Source: Bathymodiolus brooksi (Eukaryota; Mollusca; Bivalvia; Mytilida; Modiolidae). From it: a stretch of DNA of 64,000 bases. The DNA lies in contig OY804577.1 in assembly GCA_963680875.1 (NCBI GenBank), positions 101,567,906-101,631,905 of the forward strand. Reading direction: 5' to 3'. The position numbers and the translations under genes are program-made. This document shows positions 25,701 to 38,607 of this stretch, in pieces. Under the pieces are notes generated by a model. The model worked only from the letters and a program-made list of their open reading frames with translations, made no database searches and was not told the DNA's origin. Numbering within the stretch: position 1 is the stretch's first letter; every line of letters starts with the position of its first letter.

Positions 25701-26500
25701 TGAAACCGCTGAACCAAATTAAAACAAATTTGGCTGGGATGGTCCTTGGGTGGGTCCCTTTCAAAATTGTGTCTGACAGCCCTGCCCTCCATTCAAGATG
25801 GCTGCTGTTACAAAAAAATAGAAATTTCTTCAATTGTCCATTGCTGCTTTAATATAAGTCAAAATGAGCTCAAATTTTAACTGCAGCTACATGGCAAGGA
25901 GTAGTTTAACATATATTCCGAATTTTTCTGTGAAATTTTTCTTTCAGCCGATTTATACCGATTATGCAAATTGGGCATATTTTGATAAAAGATCACATTT
26001 AAATCTTCTCCTCTGAAACCGCTGAACCAAATTAAACCAAACCTGGCAGGGATGGACCCTGGATGGGTCCCTTTCAAAATTGTGCCCGACAGCCCCGCCC
26101 TCCATTCAAGATGGCTGCTGTTACTAAAAATAGAAATTTCTTCAATTGTCCATTGCTGCTTTAATATAAGTCAAAATGAGCTCAAATTTTAACTGCAGCT
26201 ACATGGCAAGGAGCAGTTTAACATATATTTCGAATTTTTCTGTGAAATTTTTCTTTCAGCCGATTTATACCGATTATGCAAATTGGGCATATTTTGATAA
26301 AAGATCACATTTAAATCTTCTCCTCTGAAACCGCTGAACCAAATTAAACCAAACCTGGCAGGGATGGACCCTGGATGGGTCCCTTTCGAAATTGTGCCTG
26401 ACAGCCCCGCCCTCCATTCAAGATGGCTGCTGTTACTAAAAATAGAAATTTCTTCAATTGTCCATTGCTGCTTTAATACAAGTCAAAATGAGCTCAAATT
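22754..26500. repeat. 12-mer higher-order repeat copy 2
   Basis: Follows copy 1 at an offset of exactly 3,747 bases with few differences seen, for example GGGCATATT changed to GGCCATATT at about 25660. Confidence 0.9.
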
Positions 26501-28373
26501 TTAACTGCAGCTACATGGCAAGGAGCAGTTTAACATATATTCCGAATTTTTCTGTGCAATTTTTCTTTCAGCCGATTTATACCGATTATGCAAATTGGGA
26601 ATATTTTGATAAAAGATCACATTTAAATCTTCTCCTCTGAAACTGCTGAACCAAATTAAAACAAATTTGGCTGGGATGGTCCTTGGGTGGGTCCCTTTCA
26701 AAATTGTGTCTGACAGCCCTGCCCTCCATTCAAGATGGCTGCTGTTACAAAAAATAGAAATTTCTTCAATTGTCCATTGCTGCTTTAATATAAGTCAAAA
26801 TGAGCTCAAATTTTAACTGCAGCTACATGGCAAGGAGTAGTTTAACATATATTCCGAATTTTTCTGTGAAATTTTTCTTTCAGCCGATTTATACCGATTA
26901 TGCAAATTGGGCATATTTTGATAAAAGATCACATTTAAATCTTCTCCTCTGAAACCGCTGAACCAAATTAAACCAAACCTGGCAGGGATGGACCCTGGAT
27001 GGGTCCCTTTCAAAATTGTGCCTGACAGCCCCGCCCTCCATTCAAGATGGCTGCTGTTACTAAAAATAGAAATTTCTTCAATTGTCCATTGCTGCTTTAA
27101 TATAAGTCAAAATGAGCTCAAATTTTAACTGCAGCTACATGGCAAGGAGCAGTTTAACATATATTTCGAATTTTTCTGTGAAATTTTTCTTTCAGCCGAT
27201 TTATACCGATTATGCAAATTGGGCATATTTTGATAAAAGATCACATTTAAATCTTCTCCTCTGAAACCGCTGAACCAAATTAAACCAAACCTGACAGGGA
27301 TGGACCCTGGATGGGTCCCTTTCAAAATTGTGCCTGACAGCCCCGCCCTCCATTCAAGATGGCTGCTGTTACTAAAAATAAAAATTTCTTCAATTGTCCA
27401 TTGCTGCTTTAATACAAGTCAAAATGAGCTCAAATTTTAACTGCAGCTACATGGCAAGGAGCAGTTTAACATATATTTCGAATTTTTCTGTGAAATTTTT
27501 CTTTCAGCCGATTTATACCGATTATGCAAATTGGGCATATTTTGATAAAAGATCACATTTAAATCTTCTCCTCTGAAACCGCTGAACCAAATTAAAACAA
27601 ATTTGGCTGGGATGGTCCTTGGGTGGGTCCCTTTCAAAATTGTGTCTGACAGCCCTGCCCTCCATTCAAGATGGCTGCTGTTACAAAAAAATAGAAATTT
27701 CTTCAATTGTCCATTGCTGCTTTAATATAAGTCAAAATGAGCTCAAATTTTAACTGCAGCTACATGGCAAGGAGTAGTTTAACATATATTCCGAATTTTT
27801 CTGTGAAATTTTTCTTTCAGCCGATTTATACCGATTATGCAAATTGGGCATATTTTGATAAAAGATCACATTTAAATCTTCTCCTCTGAAACCGCTGAAC
27901 CAAATTAAACCAAACCTGGCAGGGATGGACCCTGGATGGGTCCCTTTCAAAATTGTGCCCGACAGCCCCGCCCTCCATTCAAGATGGCTGCTGTTACTAA
28001 AAATAGAAATTTCTTCAATTGTCCATTGCTGCTTTAATATAAGTCAAAATGAGCTCAAATTTTAACTGCAGCTACATGGCAAGGAGCAGTTTAACATATA
28101 TTTCGAATTTTTCTGTGAAATTTTTCTTTCAGCCGATTTATACCGATTATGCAAATTGGGCATATTTTGATAAAAGATCACATTTAAATCTTCTCCTCTG
28201 AAACCGCTGAACCAAATTAAACCAAACCTGGCAGGGATGGACCCTGGATGGGTCCCTTTCGAAATTGTGCCTGACAGCCCCGCCCTCCATTCAAGATGGC
28301 TGCTGTTACTAAAAATAGAAATTTCTTCAATTGTCCATTGCTGCTTTAATACAAGTCAAAATGAGCTCAAATT
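26501..28373. repeat. Six-monomer block between 12-mers (1,873 bp)
   Basis: Begins like a new 12-mer but its second and third monomers are distinct (ACCTGACAGGGATGG at about 27290), then it rejoins the end of the 12-mer. The same three-monomer start recurs at 32121-33056, an offset of 5,620. Confidence 0.85.
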
Positions 28374-31300
28374 TTAACTGCAGCTACATGGCAAGGAGCA
28401 GTTTAACATATATTCCGAATTTTTCTGTGCAATTTTTCTTTCAGCCGATTTATACCGATTATGCAAATTGGGAATATTTTGATAAAAGATCACATTTAAA
28501 TCTTCTCCTCTGAAACTGCTGAACCAAATTAAAACAAATTTGGCTGGGATGGTCCTTGGGTGGGTCCCTTTCAAAATTGTGTCTGACAGCCCTGCCCTCC
28601 ATTCAAGATGGCTGCTGTTACAAAAAATAGAAATTTCTTCAATTGTCCATTGCTGCTTTAATATAAGTCAAAATGAGCTCAAATTTTAACTGCAGCTACA
28701 TGGCAAAGAGTAGTTTAACATTTATTCTGGGTTTTTCTGTGAAATTTTTCTTTCAGCCGATTTATGCCGATTATGCAAATTAGGCATATTTTGATAAAAG
28801 ATCACATTTAAATCTTCTCCTCTGAAACCGCTGAACCAAATTAAACCAAACCTGGCAGGGATGGTCCTTGGGTGGGTCCCTTTCAAAATTGTGCCCGACA
28901 GCCCCGCCCTCCATTCAAGATGGCTGCTGTTACTAAAAATAAAAATTTCTTCAATTGTCCATTGCTGCTTTAGTATAAGTCAAAATGAGCTCAAATTTTA
29001 ACTGCAGCTACATGGCAAGGAGCAGTTTAACATATATTCCGAATTTTTCTGTGCAATTTTTCTTTCAGCCGATTTATACCGATTATGCAAATTGGGCATA
29101 TTTTGATAAAAGATCACATTTAAATCTTCTCCTCTGAAACCGCTGAACCAAATTAAACCAAACCTGGCAGGGATGGACCCTGGATGGGGTCCCTTTCAAA
29201 ATTGTGCCCGACAGCCCCGCCCTCCATTCAAGATGGCTGCTGTTACTAAAAATAGAAATTTCTTCAATTGTCCATTGCTGCTTTAATACAAGTCAAAATG
29301 AGCTCAAATTTTAACTGCAGCCACATGGCAAGGAGCAGTTTAACATATATTCCGAATTTTTCTGTGCAATTTTTCTTTCAGCCGATTTATACCGATTATG
29401 CAAATTGGGCATATTTTGATAAAAGATCACATTTAAATCTTCTCCTCTGAAACCGCTGAACCAAATTAAACCAAACCTGGCAGGGATGGACCCTGGATGG
29501 GTCCCTTTCGAAATTGTGCCTGACAGCCCCGCCCTCCATTCAAGATGGCTGCTGTTACTAAAAATAGAAATTTCTTCAATTGTCCATTGCTGCTTTAATA
29601 CAAGTCAAAATGAGCTCAAATTTTAACTGCAGCTACATGGCAAGGAGCAGTTTAACATATATTCCGAATTGTTCTGTGCAATTTTTCTTTCAGCCGATTT
29701 ATACCGATTATGCAAATTGGGAATATTTTGATAAAAGATCACATTTAAATCTTCTCCTCTGAAACTGCTGAACCAAATTAAAACAAATTTGGCTGGGATG
29801 GTCCTTGGGTGGGTCCCTTTCAAAATTGTGTCTGACAGCCCTGCCCTCCATTCAAGATGGCTGCTGTTACAAAAAATAGAAATTTCTTCAATTGTCCATT
29901 GCTGCTTTAATATAAGTCAAAATGAGCTCAAATTTTAACTGCAGCTACATGGCAAGGAGTAGTTTAACATATATTCCGAATTTTTCTGTGAAATTTTTCT
30001 TTCAGCCGATTTATACCAATTATGCAAATTGGGCATATTTTGATAAAAGATCACATTTAAATCTTCTCCTCTGAAACCGCTGAACCAAATTAAACCAAAC
30101 CTGGCAGGGATGGACCCTGGATGGGTCCCTTTCAAAATTGTGCCTGACAGCCCCGCCCTCCATTCAAGATGGCTGCTGTTACTAAAAATAGAAATTTCTT
30201 CAATTGTCCATTGCTGCTTTAATATAAGTCAAAATGAGCTCAAATTTTAACTGCAGCTACATGGCAAGGAGCAGTTTAACATATATTTCGAATTTTTCTG
30301 TGAAATTTTTCTTTCAGCCGATTTATACCGATTATGCAAATTGGGCATATTTTGATAAAAGATCACATTTAAATCTTCTCCTCTGAAACCGCTGAACCAA
30401 ATTAAAACAAATTTGGCTGGGATGGTCCTTGGGTGGGTCCCTTTCAAAATTGTGTCTGACAGCCCTGCCCTCCATTCAAGATGGCTGCTGTTACAAAAAA
30501 ATAGAAATTTCTTCAATTGTCCATTGCTGCTTTAATATAAGTCAAAATGAGCTCAAATTTTAACTGCAGCTACATGGCAAGGAGTAGTTTAACATATATT
30601 CCGAATTTTTCTGTGAAATTTTTCTTTCAGCCGATTTATACCGATTATGCAAATTGGGCATATTTTGATAAAAGATCACATTTAAATCTTCTCCTCTGAA
30701 ACCGCTGAACCAAATTAAACCAAACCTGGCAGGGATGGACCCTGGATGGGTCCCTTTCAAAATTGTGCCCGACAGCCCCGCCCTCCATTCAAGATGGCTG
30801 CTGTTACTAAAAATAGAAATTTCTTCAATTGTCCATTGCTGCTTTAATATAAGTCAAAATGAGCTCAAATTTTAACTGCAGCTACATGGCAAGGAGTAGT
30901 TTAACATATATTCCGAATTTTTCTGTGAAATTTTTCTTTCAGCCGATTTATACCAATTATGCAAATTGGGCATATTTTGATAAAAGATCACATTTAAATC
31001 TTCTCCTCTGAAACCGCTGAACCAAATTAAACCAAACCTGGCAGGGATGGACCCTGGATGGGTCCCTTTCAAAATTGTGCCTGACAGCCCCGCCCTCCAT
31101 TCAAGATGGCTGCTGTTACTAAAAATAGAAATTTCTTCAATTGTCCATTGCTGCTTTAATATAAGTCAAAATGAGCTCAAATTTTAACTGCAGCTACATG
31201 GCAAGGAGCAGTTTAACATATATTTCGAATTTTTCTGTGAAATTTTTCTTTCAGCCGATTTATACCGATTATGCAAATTGGGCATATTTTGATAAAAGAT

Positions 31301-32120
31301 CACATTTAAATCTTCTCCTCTGAAACCGCTGAACCAAATTAAAACAAATTTGGCTGGGATGGTCCTTGGGTGGGTCCCTTTCAAAATTGTGTCTGACAGC
31401 CCTGCCCTCCATTCAAGATGGCTGCTGTTACAAAAAAATAGAAATTTCTTCAATTGTCCATTGCTGCTTTAATATAAGTCAAAATGAGCTCAAATTTTAA
31501 CTGCAGCTACATGGCAAGGAGTAGTTTAACATATATTCCGAATTTTTCTGTGAAATTTTTCTTTCAGCCGATTTATACCGATTATGCAAATTGGGCATAT
31601 TTTGATAAAAGATCACATTTAAATCTTCTCCTCTGAAACCGCTGAACCAAATTAAACCAAACCTGGCAGGGATGGACCCTGGATGGGTCCCTTTCAAAAT
31701 TGTGCCCGACAGCCCCGCCCTCCATTCAAGATGGCTGCTGTTACTAAAAATAGAAATTTCTTCAATTGTCCATTGCTGCTTTAATATAAGTCAAAATGAG
31801 CTCAAATTTTAACTGCAGCTACATGGCAAGGAGCAGTTTAACATATATTTCGAATTTTTCTGTGAAATTTTTCTTTCAGCCGATTTATACCGATTATGCA
31901 AATTGGGCATATTTTGATAAAAGATCACATTTAAATCTTCTCCTCTGAAACCGCTGAACCAAATTAAACCAAACCTGGCAGGGATGGACCCTGGATGGGT
32001 CCCTTTCGAAATTGTGCCTGACAGCCCCGCCCTCCATTCAAGATGGCTGCTGTTACTAAAAATAGAAATTTCTTCAATTGTCCATTGCTGCTTTAATACA
32101 AGTCAAAATGAGCTCAAATT
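28374..32120. repeat. 12-mer higher-order repeat copy 3
   Basis: Same monomer order as copies 1 and 2. Together with the following three monomers it repeats 22754-27436 at an offset of 5,620. Confidence 0.9.
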
Positions 32121-33629
32121 TTAACTGCAGCTACATGGCAAGGAGCAGTTTAACATATATTCCGAATTTTTCTGTGCAATTTTTCTTTCAGCCGATTTAT
32201 ACCGATTATGCAAATTGGGAATATTTTGATAAAAGATCACATTTAAATCTTCTCCTCTGAAACTGCTGAACCAAATTAAAACAAATTTGGCTGGGATGGT
32301 CCTTGGGTGGGTCCCTTTCAAAATTGTGTCTGACAGCCCTGCCCTCCATTCAAGATGGCTGCTGTTACAAAAAATAGAAATTTCTTCAATTGTCCATTGC
32401 TGCTTTAATATAAGTCAAAATGAGCTCAAATTTTAACTGCAGCTACATGGCAAGGAGTAGTTTAACATATATTCCGAATTTTTCTGTGAAATTTTTCTTT
32501 CAGCCGATTTATACCGATTATGCAAATTGGGCATATTTTGATAAAAGATCACATTTAAATCTTCTCCTCTGAAACCGCTGAACCAAATTAAACCAAACCT
32601 GGCAGGGATGGACCCTGGATGGGTCCCTTTCAAAATTGTGCCTGACAGCCCCGCCCTCCATTCAAGATGGCTGCTGTTACTAAAAATAGAAATTTCTTCA
32701 ATTGTCCATTGCTGCTTTAATATAAGTCAAAATGAGCTCAAATTTTAACTGCAGCTACATGGCAAGGAGCAGTTTAACATATATTTCGAATTTTTCTGTG
32801 AAATTTTTCTTTCAGCCGATTTATACCGATTATGCAAATTGGGCATATTTTGATAAAAGATCACATTTAAATCTTCTCCTCTGAAACCGCTGAACCAAAT
32901 TAAACCAAACCTGACAGGGATGGACCCTGGATGGGTCCCTTTCAAAATTGTGCCTGACAGCCCCGCCCTCCATTCAAGATGGCTGCTGTTACTAAAAATA
33001 AAAATTTCTTCAATTGTCCATTGCTGCTTTAATACAAGTCAAAATGAGCTCAAATTTTAACTGCAGCTACATGGCAAGGAGCAGTTTAACATATATTCCG
33101 AATTTTTCTGTGCAATTTTTCTTTCAGCCGATTTATACCGATTATGCAAATTAGGAATATTTTGATAAAAGATCACATTTAAATCTTCTCCTCTGAAACT
33201 GCTGAACCAAATTAAAACAAATTTGGCTGGGATGGTCCTTGGGTGGGTCCCTTTCAAAATTGTGTCTGACAGCCCCGCCCTCCATTCAAGATGGCTGCTG
33301 TTACTAAAAATAGAAATTTCTTCAATTGTCCATTGCTGCTTTAGTATAAGTCAAAATGAGCTCAAATTTTAGCTGCATCTACATGGCAATCAGTAGTTTA
33401 ACATATATTCTGGGTTTTTCTGTGAGATTATTTCAGCCAGTTTATTCCGTTTAGGAATATTATGAGATAAAAATCACATCTAAATCTTTTGCTCTGAAAT
33501 TTGAGTTGAAATGATCTTTGGGTGGCCCACTTTCCAAATTACGTGCAACACCCCCATTTTCTATCAACTTTAGATGTCAAATTGAAAACCAGGTGAGCGA
33601 TTACAGGATCCTGGGAGCCTCTAGTTTTT

Positions 33630-34264
33630 TTTAACAACGTAATATCTTTTATTCAAATGCTTGCTACAATTAACAAGCCAAAAGTCCAAGCTCCTTTTGG
33701 TGTTTCCTTGTTACATCTTGTTCTGATTATCCAGGGCTATAATCAGAATTACATGAAATATATATGCAACCTAAATACAATTTCTATTTAATACCTTTTT
33801 GAAACATTTATTTATTTTGCATTTATTATATAATTTTTTACTTTCATTAAAAATGTACACTTTTGAAGTGTTTTATTTTCATTTATTCTTTTAAAATATT
33901 CATTGGCAAATATTCTATAAACATCAATATACTTTGTTTTTTGTTCAGATATATAGTACGATTTGTAGATTGAAAACCCTACAACTGTTATCAAAAAATT
34001 TAATGCAAGATAGTTTGTATCATCTATCTTGTATCCAAGTACTATATGCTTCAAAGTAATTTTGTTTTCGATACCCAAACCCTTCAATTAAATTCTGAAA
34101 TTTTGTCCAGAACTCTTTTAGAAAGGTACAAGTAATAAAATAATGAGAGTAATCTTCATCTAATTTACAGAAATTACATAAACTATTCCCAACAATTTTC
34201 CATTTGGAAAGTAAAACTTTATTTGGAATAATAAAATGAAAAAGTTTCCATCTAAACATTTTAA
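33630..34264 (-). pseudogene. LINE 3' end with zinc-finger-like RT tail
   Basis: On the minus strand from 34264 down, the frame reads FRWKLFHFIIPNK, then 'GNSLCNFCKLDEDYSHYFIT' and CTFLKEFW. The pattern C-x2-C, H, C resembles the zf-RVT region found after the reverse transcriptase domain of many LINEs. It breaks off where a PIF/Harbinger-like MITE is inserted at 34265. The T-rich start at 33628 would be the poly(A) tail of the element. Confidence 0.65.
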
Positions 34265-34487
34265 GGGACCGACCATTTAACTTGCAGGGGGGGGTATGGT
34301 TTATTGTTTCGTTCAGAATTTTTTTTTCGGACAACACAAGAGTTAGAATAATTTATTTTTTTGTCGTGCAAAGCCCAAATTTTTTTTCCAGAATTTAACA
34401 TTAAGTTATATGACGAAAACTCTGAATCAGATTTTTTTTTTTTTTTCTCCACCAAAATCGGAATATTTTTTCAGCAACATTGGGAAA
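34265..34487. mobile_element. PIF/Harbinger-like MITE, truncated copy
   Basis: Starts GGGACCGACCATTTAACTTG after TAA (34262-34264) and matches the copies at 43854 and 59000 for about 220 bases to 'CAGCAACATTGGGAA', where the 5-kb inverted-repeat element begins. The right terminal repeat is missing. Confidence 0.75.
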
Positions 34488-36344
34488 TCAGGCGACCGTT
34501 TCACTAAAGTGATCGTAAGTCGTAAGTCTAAGATCACTCTTAAGATTTCCTTACGTGCACGTATACGTGTGTTTCACTAAGCTAATCCTAATCTTAAGAG
34601 TTACGACTTGCGACAAGTATCCTCTCCTATAATGGAGGTAAAAATATATAGTGTATCATATATTTTATATTCCCGATTTGCGATAACTAGAGTTATCGTT
34701 CTTGAATCGAGTTATCTTTTCCTGACAGAGGGTATGTACACTTCCGGTTACATAACTGTAAACGTCACAAAACGTTTAAAAAATTTACAAAACTATGTAT
34801 TCTTATTCAAATAAAATCCGATTTACTGGAATTATTTTATTTAGCTTTTTATATCGCCCGATATCGGTGGATTCTATGAGATCTGTATTTTTATTTCATA
34901 TCCTGAATGACCGTAATAATTAATAAATTCAGTGTTTTATATTCAAAGATGTAGCATTTTCTCGAAAATCGGCTTTGCTGTTAAAATTACGGACGTTAAT
35001 AGCGATGTATGCAAAATTCATTCCGATTTTCGCAGTGGAATCATTTGTTTTATTTTCTTTTACAGGGGATTATCTTAATCTTGAAATGTTCAAGATATTT
35101 TTTCTGCCCGGAGTCTATTAAAAAGATGTCTATTTTTGCAGATATTTAGTTTTGTTTTCTTTTTTTCAAGAGATCAATGCAGATTCCCACAGGCTCCATT
35201 CAAGAAATAGAATATTTTACCTTTAGTTATATACATGGTTCATGACTATTCATTCTTTGGTTCCACTGCGGATTTTGTAATAAAAAAGGAACATTTTTTA
35301 GTGTTTTTACCGGATTTGGCCATCTCCAAACGTCAGAGACGTCGGGTAGAAATATGACCGTAGAGTTAGACAGCCGGCATCCGCTCCTTCCAAAAACTGG
35401 ATGAGGAAAATGAAGATTTGACTTTGATCTTAAGAAAAAAAAATGGAAACTTTTGCAGATACAAGTGCTTTCAATGCTGGTGTAAAGGAGAAAAACACGA
35501 AAACAAACAAAATTACAATTGTTAAAAATCAAAAACTTGCAACACAAAACTTCCTTTTTAACATGCATATACGTTTTCCCTTTGGTAACATATAAAGACT
35601 TTTCCTTTTATGGAAAATATGCTTAAATATGATTTTATGAAATATAGGCATCATCTGCTTTATTATAGAGTTGCACCAATTTACATCAGGTACACCTTAT
35701 ATACCACAAAAAAGAAAACAAAACTTACAAATGTGATCATTGCACCATAGCCGTGATCGTATAGTCGCTGCTTCACGACCCCTGCAGATTTACACTAAGA
35801 GTGAGAATCCTATCGGAGCAGTTTTGGGGTTTTTTGGGGGGGGTTTTTTGTTTTTTATTTTTTTAGCAACATAATGTGTTTCGTTATTAATTTCGGTTAA
35901 AGTGATTAAAATGGAGGCTATATTTATATTAAGTTTTTTTTTCTTTACATATTATAAGAATTGTGAGTGTATACAGTAGATTTGTATTGATTTTTCGAAA
36001 GCCACAACAAATATTTCCTTACATATGAAATCATAACACGAATATACATGCAAGCTGTTAATTTCATATTTTTCTTTATTAATATTATCTATTCTGTCGT
36101 TTTGGGTTTTTTTTTTTCGAACATCACGTAAGCTGTCATAATCACTAAAAATAAAGCAATTTAGCACATGTCGTTTTAATCGGAAGCATACCATCAGAGC
36201 CTTTTTTATATTTTGCTTTGTACTTGATAGTTATTTTTCTTAAATCTGCAGTTGAGAAATCAAATCGTCTGCTATTTATACTAATTCGCATTTTACCCCA
36301 TCACTACTATAAGTAATAAATTTACTTGACTAAATGCGGGAGCA

Positions 36345-36420
36345 CAGTAGTCATGATCGTATTGGCGCTGCCTTGTGATGGAATGGATAGTTCTAGAAGG
36401 TGGTTCGAATCCCATCAGTC
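36345..36420 (+). mobile_element. tRNA-like SINE head fragment
   Basis: Box B 'GGTTCGAATCCC' at 36402-36413 follows 'AGTCATGATCGTATTGGCGC'. The box A side is degenerate, so this is a SINE head or decayed tRNA pseudogene, not a tRNA gene. Confidence 0.45.
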
Positions 36421-37734
36421 CTTTTGTTTGTTTGTCTACATTGTTAAGCTTAGCTTCAGAACGGCATTTTTGGCTGTAAGATTATGAGACTGTAAATGCA
36501 TTTATTGCAAAATAACCTATTTGTCGTCAGTACTTAGACGGTATCCGAAATCATGGGTAGCAGTCGAGAAGTGCATATGTCTAAAAATACATCTTTAATA
36601 TGACAGATAAGTTTCAATGGACAGAGGTGCGATCTCCAAATACACCATTGTTTTTTAAGCGATAGACCGATTGCTTGTTCTTGATATATTAAAAACAGAA
36701 AAAAGCCGCGTTCGTGATCGTTTTATTTCCTATTAAAAATATTCCAGACGAGCGACATTATTCATTCAGAAAAAAGTGGGATCTGCTCTGACGGAAACCG
36801 AAAATTGGGATTTGCTTGTTGACTGTACAAGTCGAGATGGTCGGCAAATGTTAGATGCAGGTGTTCACCTATCTGATAAGCGCACATTACTAATGAAGAC
36901 GCACATACCGTTTCAAACACAGTACAAAATATTCTACCGAATCCGCTTCTGCTTTTACAAATGGTGAAGAAACAACAGATTCTATTATTTCTAAAATGCT
37001 TTCAAATTTATCTTGCCCTGTCTTCGACCGCTCGAGTGTAATGAACAAAATCAAATACGCTTTTTAATGAAAGGAGAGAAAACCTTTTTTAAAGAAAATA
37101 TTCCCGCTTTCAGTGTACAAAGAAAATCGCGCAGTATTTCCGTTTTGCAGAAAAATCTGGTGACAATCATCCAAAACATTTCAGAAAGTTAATTATGTAA
37201 CATGTTCATTGGTATTATGAAAATACAGATTTGGAGTTATTTGTACAAAAATGTTACAAATCCAGAGAAAAATATGTTAAATAAGTAAATAACTTTTTTT
37301 TATAGAAGTTTAAAAAAAGGGAATGTCGTGTATATAATTTTCTTTATAAAAGTTAAAGCCTCTATTGAACTTTCAATAGCAGCTCATTTTTTCATTGTCA
37401 TCTGACCGGCTTTTTAAAAGATACGTCCCTACATCTTTGTCGGAGTGCAAGCTCATTCTTGTTACCACTGATTTGTTCATTACATTTCCGTAAAAACTAT
37501 ACAAGTTCAGTCTTTTTTTTTAAAGTTAGGAAGTCTTCAAGTGTTGCCTTGGAATCTACGTCAATTAATTTCATATTTTTTCGCACTTATTATTTATTCA
37601 ATCAATTTATTAAAAACAGCCAGGAAAACTTTTGCAACCGGAAATGATATATACCCACTGCCAAGGACGATAATTCAAATTACGAACGATAACCCCATTT
37701 TCCGCAAAGAGGGAATAAGATGATTGAGTTTAGG

Positions 37735-37870
37735 TGATTAACGCCACTTTCAGCAATATTTCAGCTATATCATGGCGACCAGTTTTAGTGGTGGAAGAAG
37801 CTGGAAAGAACCAACGACCACGGGCAAGCAACTGGTAAACTTTATCACTTGCGGTTGAGTGCACTTTTTT
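37735..37870 (-). mobile_element. SINE family B, partial (minus orientation)
   Basis: 'AACGCCACTTTCAGCAATAT', 'TTTCAGCTATATCATGGCGA', 'ACCAACGACCACGGGCAAGC' and 'GTAAACTTTATCACTTGCGG' match the copy at 61205. The tRNA-like head is missing; T-rich sequence follows. Confidence 0.7.
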
Positions 37871-38532
37871 TTATATATTTTATAAATAAACCCAATAGCT
37901 CGGAAGCTCATTACATTAATAATCACATTTTAAATGTGTTTAAATACGTTTTTAATATTCAACTAATTATAAAACTCTAAAGTGATCTTTTAAATGAATA
38001 AATCCAGAATAAACCAAAGCTATCAGAAAAAAAAATGTTAAGTGTAAAATTTTACAGAAATTTGAGAAGAAATTTATTTTATGGAATATATTTTAGCAAA
38101 TTTCATACTATATGTAAGGAGAAATTTCAAAAATGTGACCATAGAATTGGCAATACATTCACATTCTGCACCGATATTCCGTTTGCAGCGCATTTCAATT
38201 GCGCGGAAAAAAAATCCTACATTTACGTGAAGAACTTAAACACATGACAATTGTGCGGATTTTTTTTGTTACCTTTCTGTTTAAAGCATATTTCGTATTT
38301 TCATAATATTTTATGGCTTTTATAAGCACTGATGCTGCAACATCTTTTCTACCTCTTTATTTATTTCTTTCGCCATCAAGAAATTACTTATTCTGTAACC
38401 ACCGCCCACCACGGGGGGTGAGTAGGATTTGGGTAGTTTGCATCACTATATTCACGCATATAAAATAATATGTTTCTTCAACACATAAAATAACAAAAAT
38501 ACACATCTTACTTAACATGTGCATACATGTAC

Positions 38533-38607
38533 CACAGGCGCTTGTGTAGAGTCAAAATATTTTAGGTACATAGCGAGCATATTTTTGACTCTACACAAGC
38601 GCCTGTG
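38533..38607. repeat. Perfect 25-bp inverted repeat (hairpin)
   Basis: The arm at 38533-38557 (CACAGGCGCTTGTGTAGAGT...) and its exact complement at 38583-38607 flank a 25-base loop. Flanking GTAC on each side extends the symmetry loosely. Confidence 0.9.

Larger units (their letters stand above)
13180..33560. repeat. 312-bp satellite array, about 64 monomers, with higher-order repeats
   Basis: Every monomer holds 'GAGCTCAAATTTTAACTGCA', 'GATTATGCAAATT', 'GATCACATTTAAATCTTCTC' and 'CATTCAAGATGGCTGCTG'. Spacing is 312 bases, or 313 where an A-run or G-run has gained one base; one monomer near 13840 lacks three bases. Exact variant patterns recur at 3,747 bp (12 monomers) and 5,620 bp (18 monomers). 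The edges (before 13380 and after 33370) are diverged. Frames of 60-89 codons recur on both strands only because the monomers are alike. Confidence 0.97.
13122..33626. mobile_element. MITE-like element expanded to 20.5 kb by an internal satellite
   Basis: The left end 'AGCTCACCTGACCCTCGCCA' (13122) and right end 'CAGGTGAGCGATTACAGGAT' (33590) followed by 'CTCTAGTT' are the two ends of the same family seen at 48596 (left) and 57402-57441 (right). The first and last monomers are diverged and grade into these ends. The whole thing therefore reads as one dispersed element whose middle has been amplified about 64-fold. Confidence 0.7.

Noticed and set aside
13704..33257. Dozens of near-identical 60- to 89-codon open frames on both strands
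   Set aside because: They recur once per 312-bp monomer, lie on both strands, lack any family feature and break with single-base changes; they reflect monomer identity, not a protein family.
13180..33560. Centromere call for the higher-order satellite
   Set aside because: Higher-order structure alone is not enough; the array is only 20 kb, lies between two genes and sits inside a mobile element.
36345..36420. tRNA gene suggested by GGTTCGAATCCC
   Set aside because: Only the box B side is good; no cloverleaf can be drawn and similar heads occur in SINEs across the window.
36776..36967. 63-codon open frame inside the 5-kb inverted-repeat element
   Set aside because: No recognised motif, short, and no splice partner seen; not distinguishable from chance.
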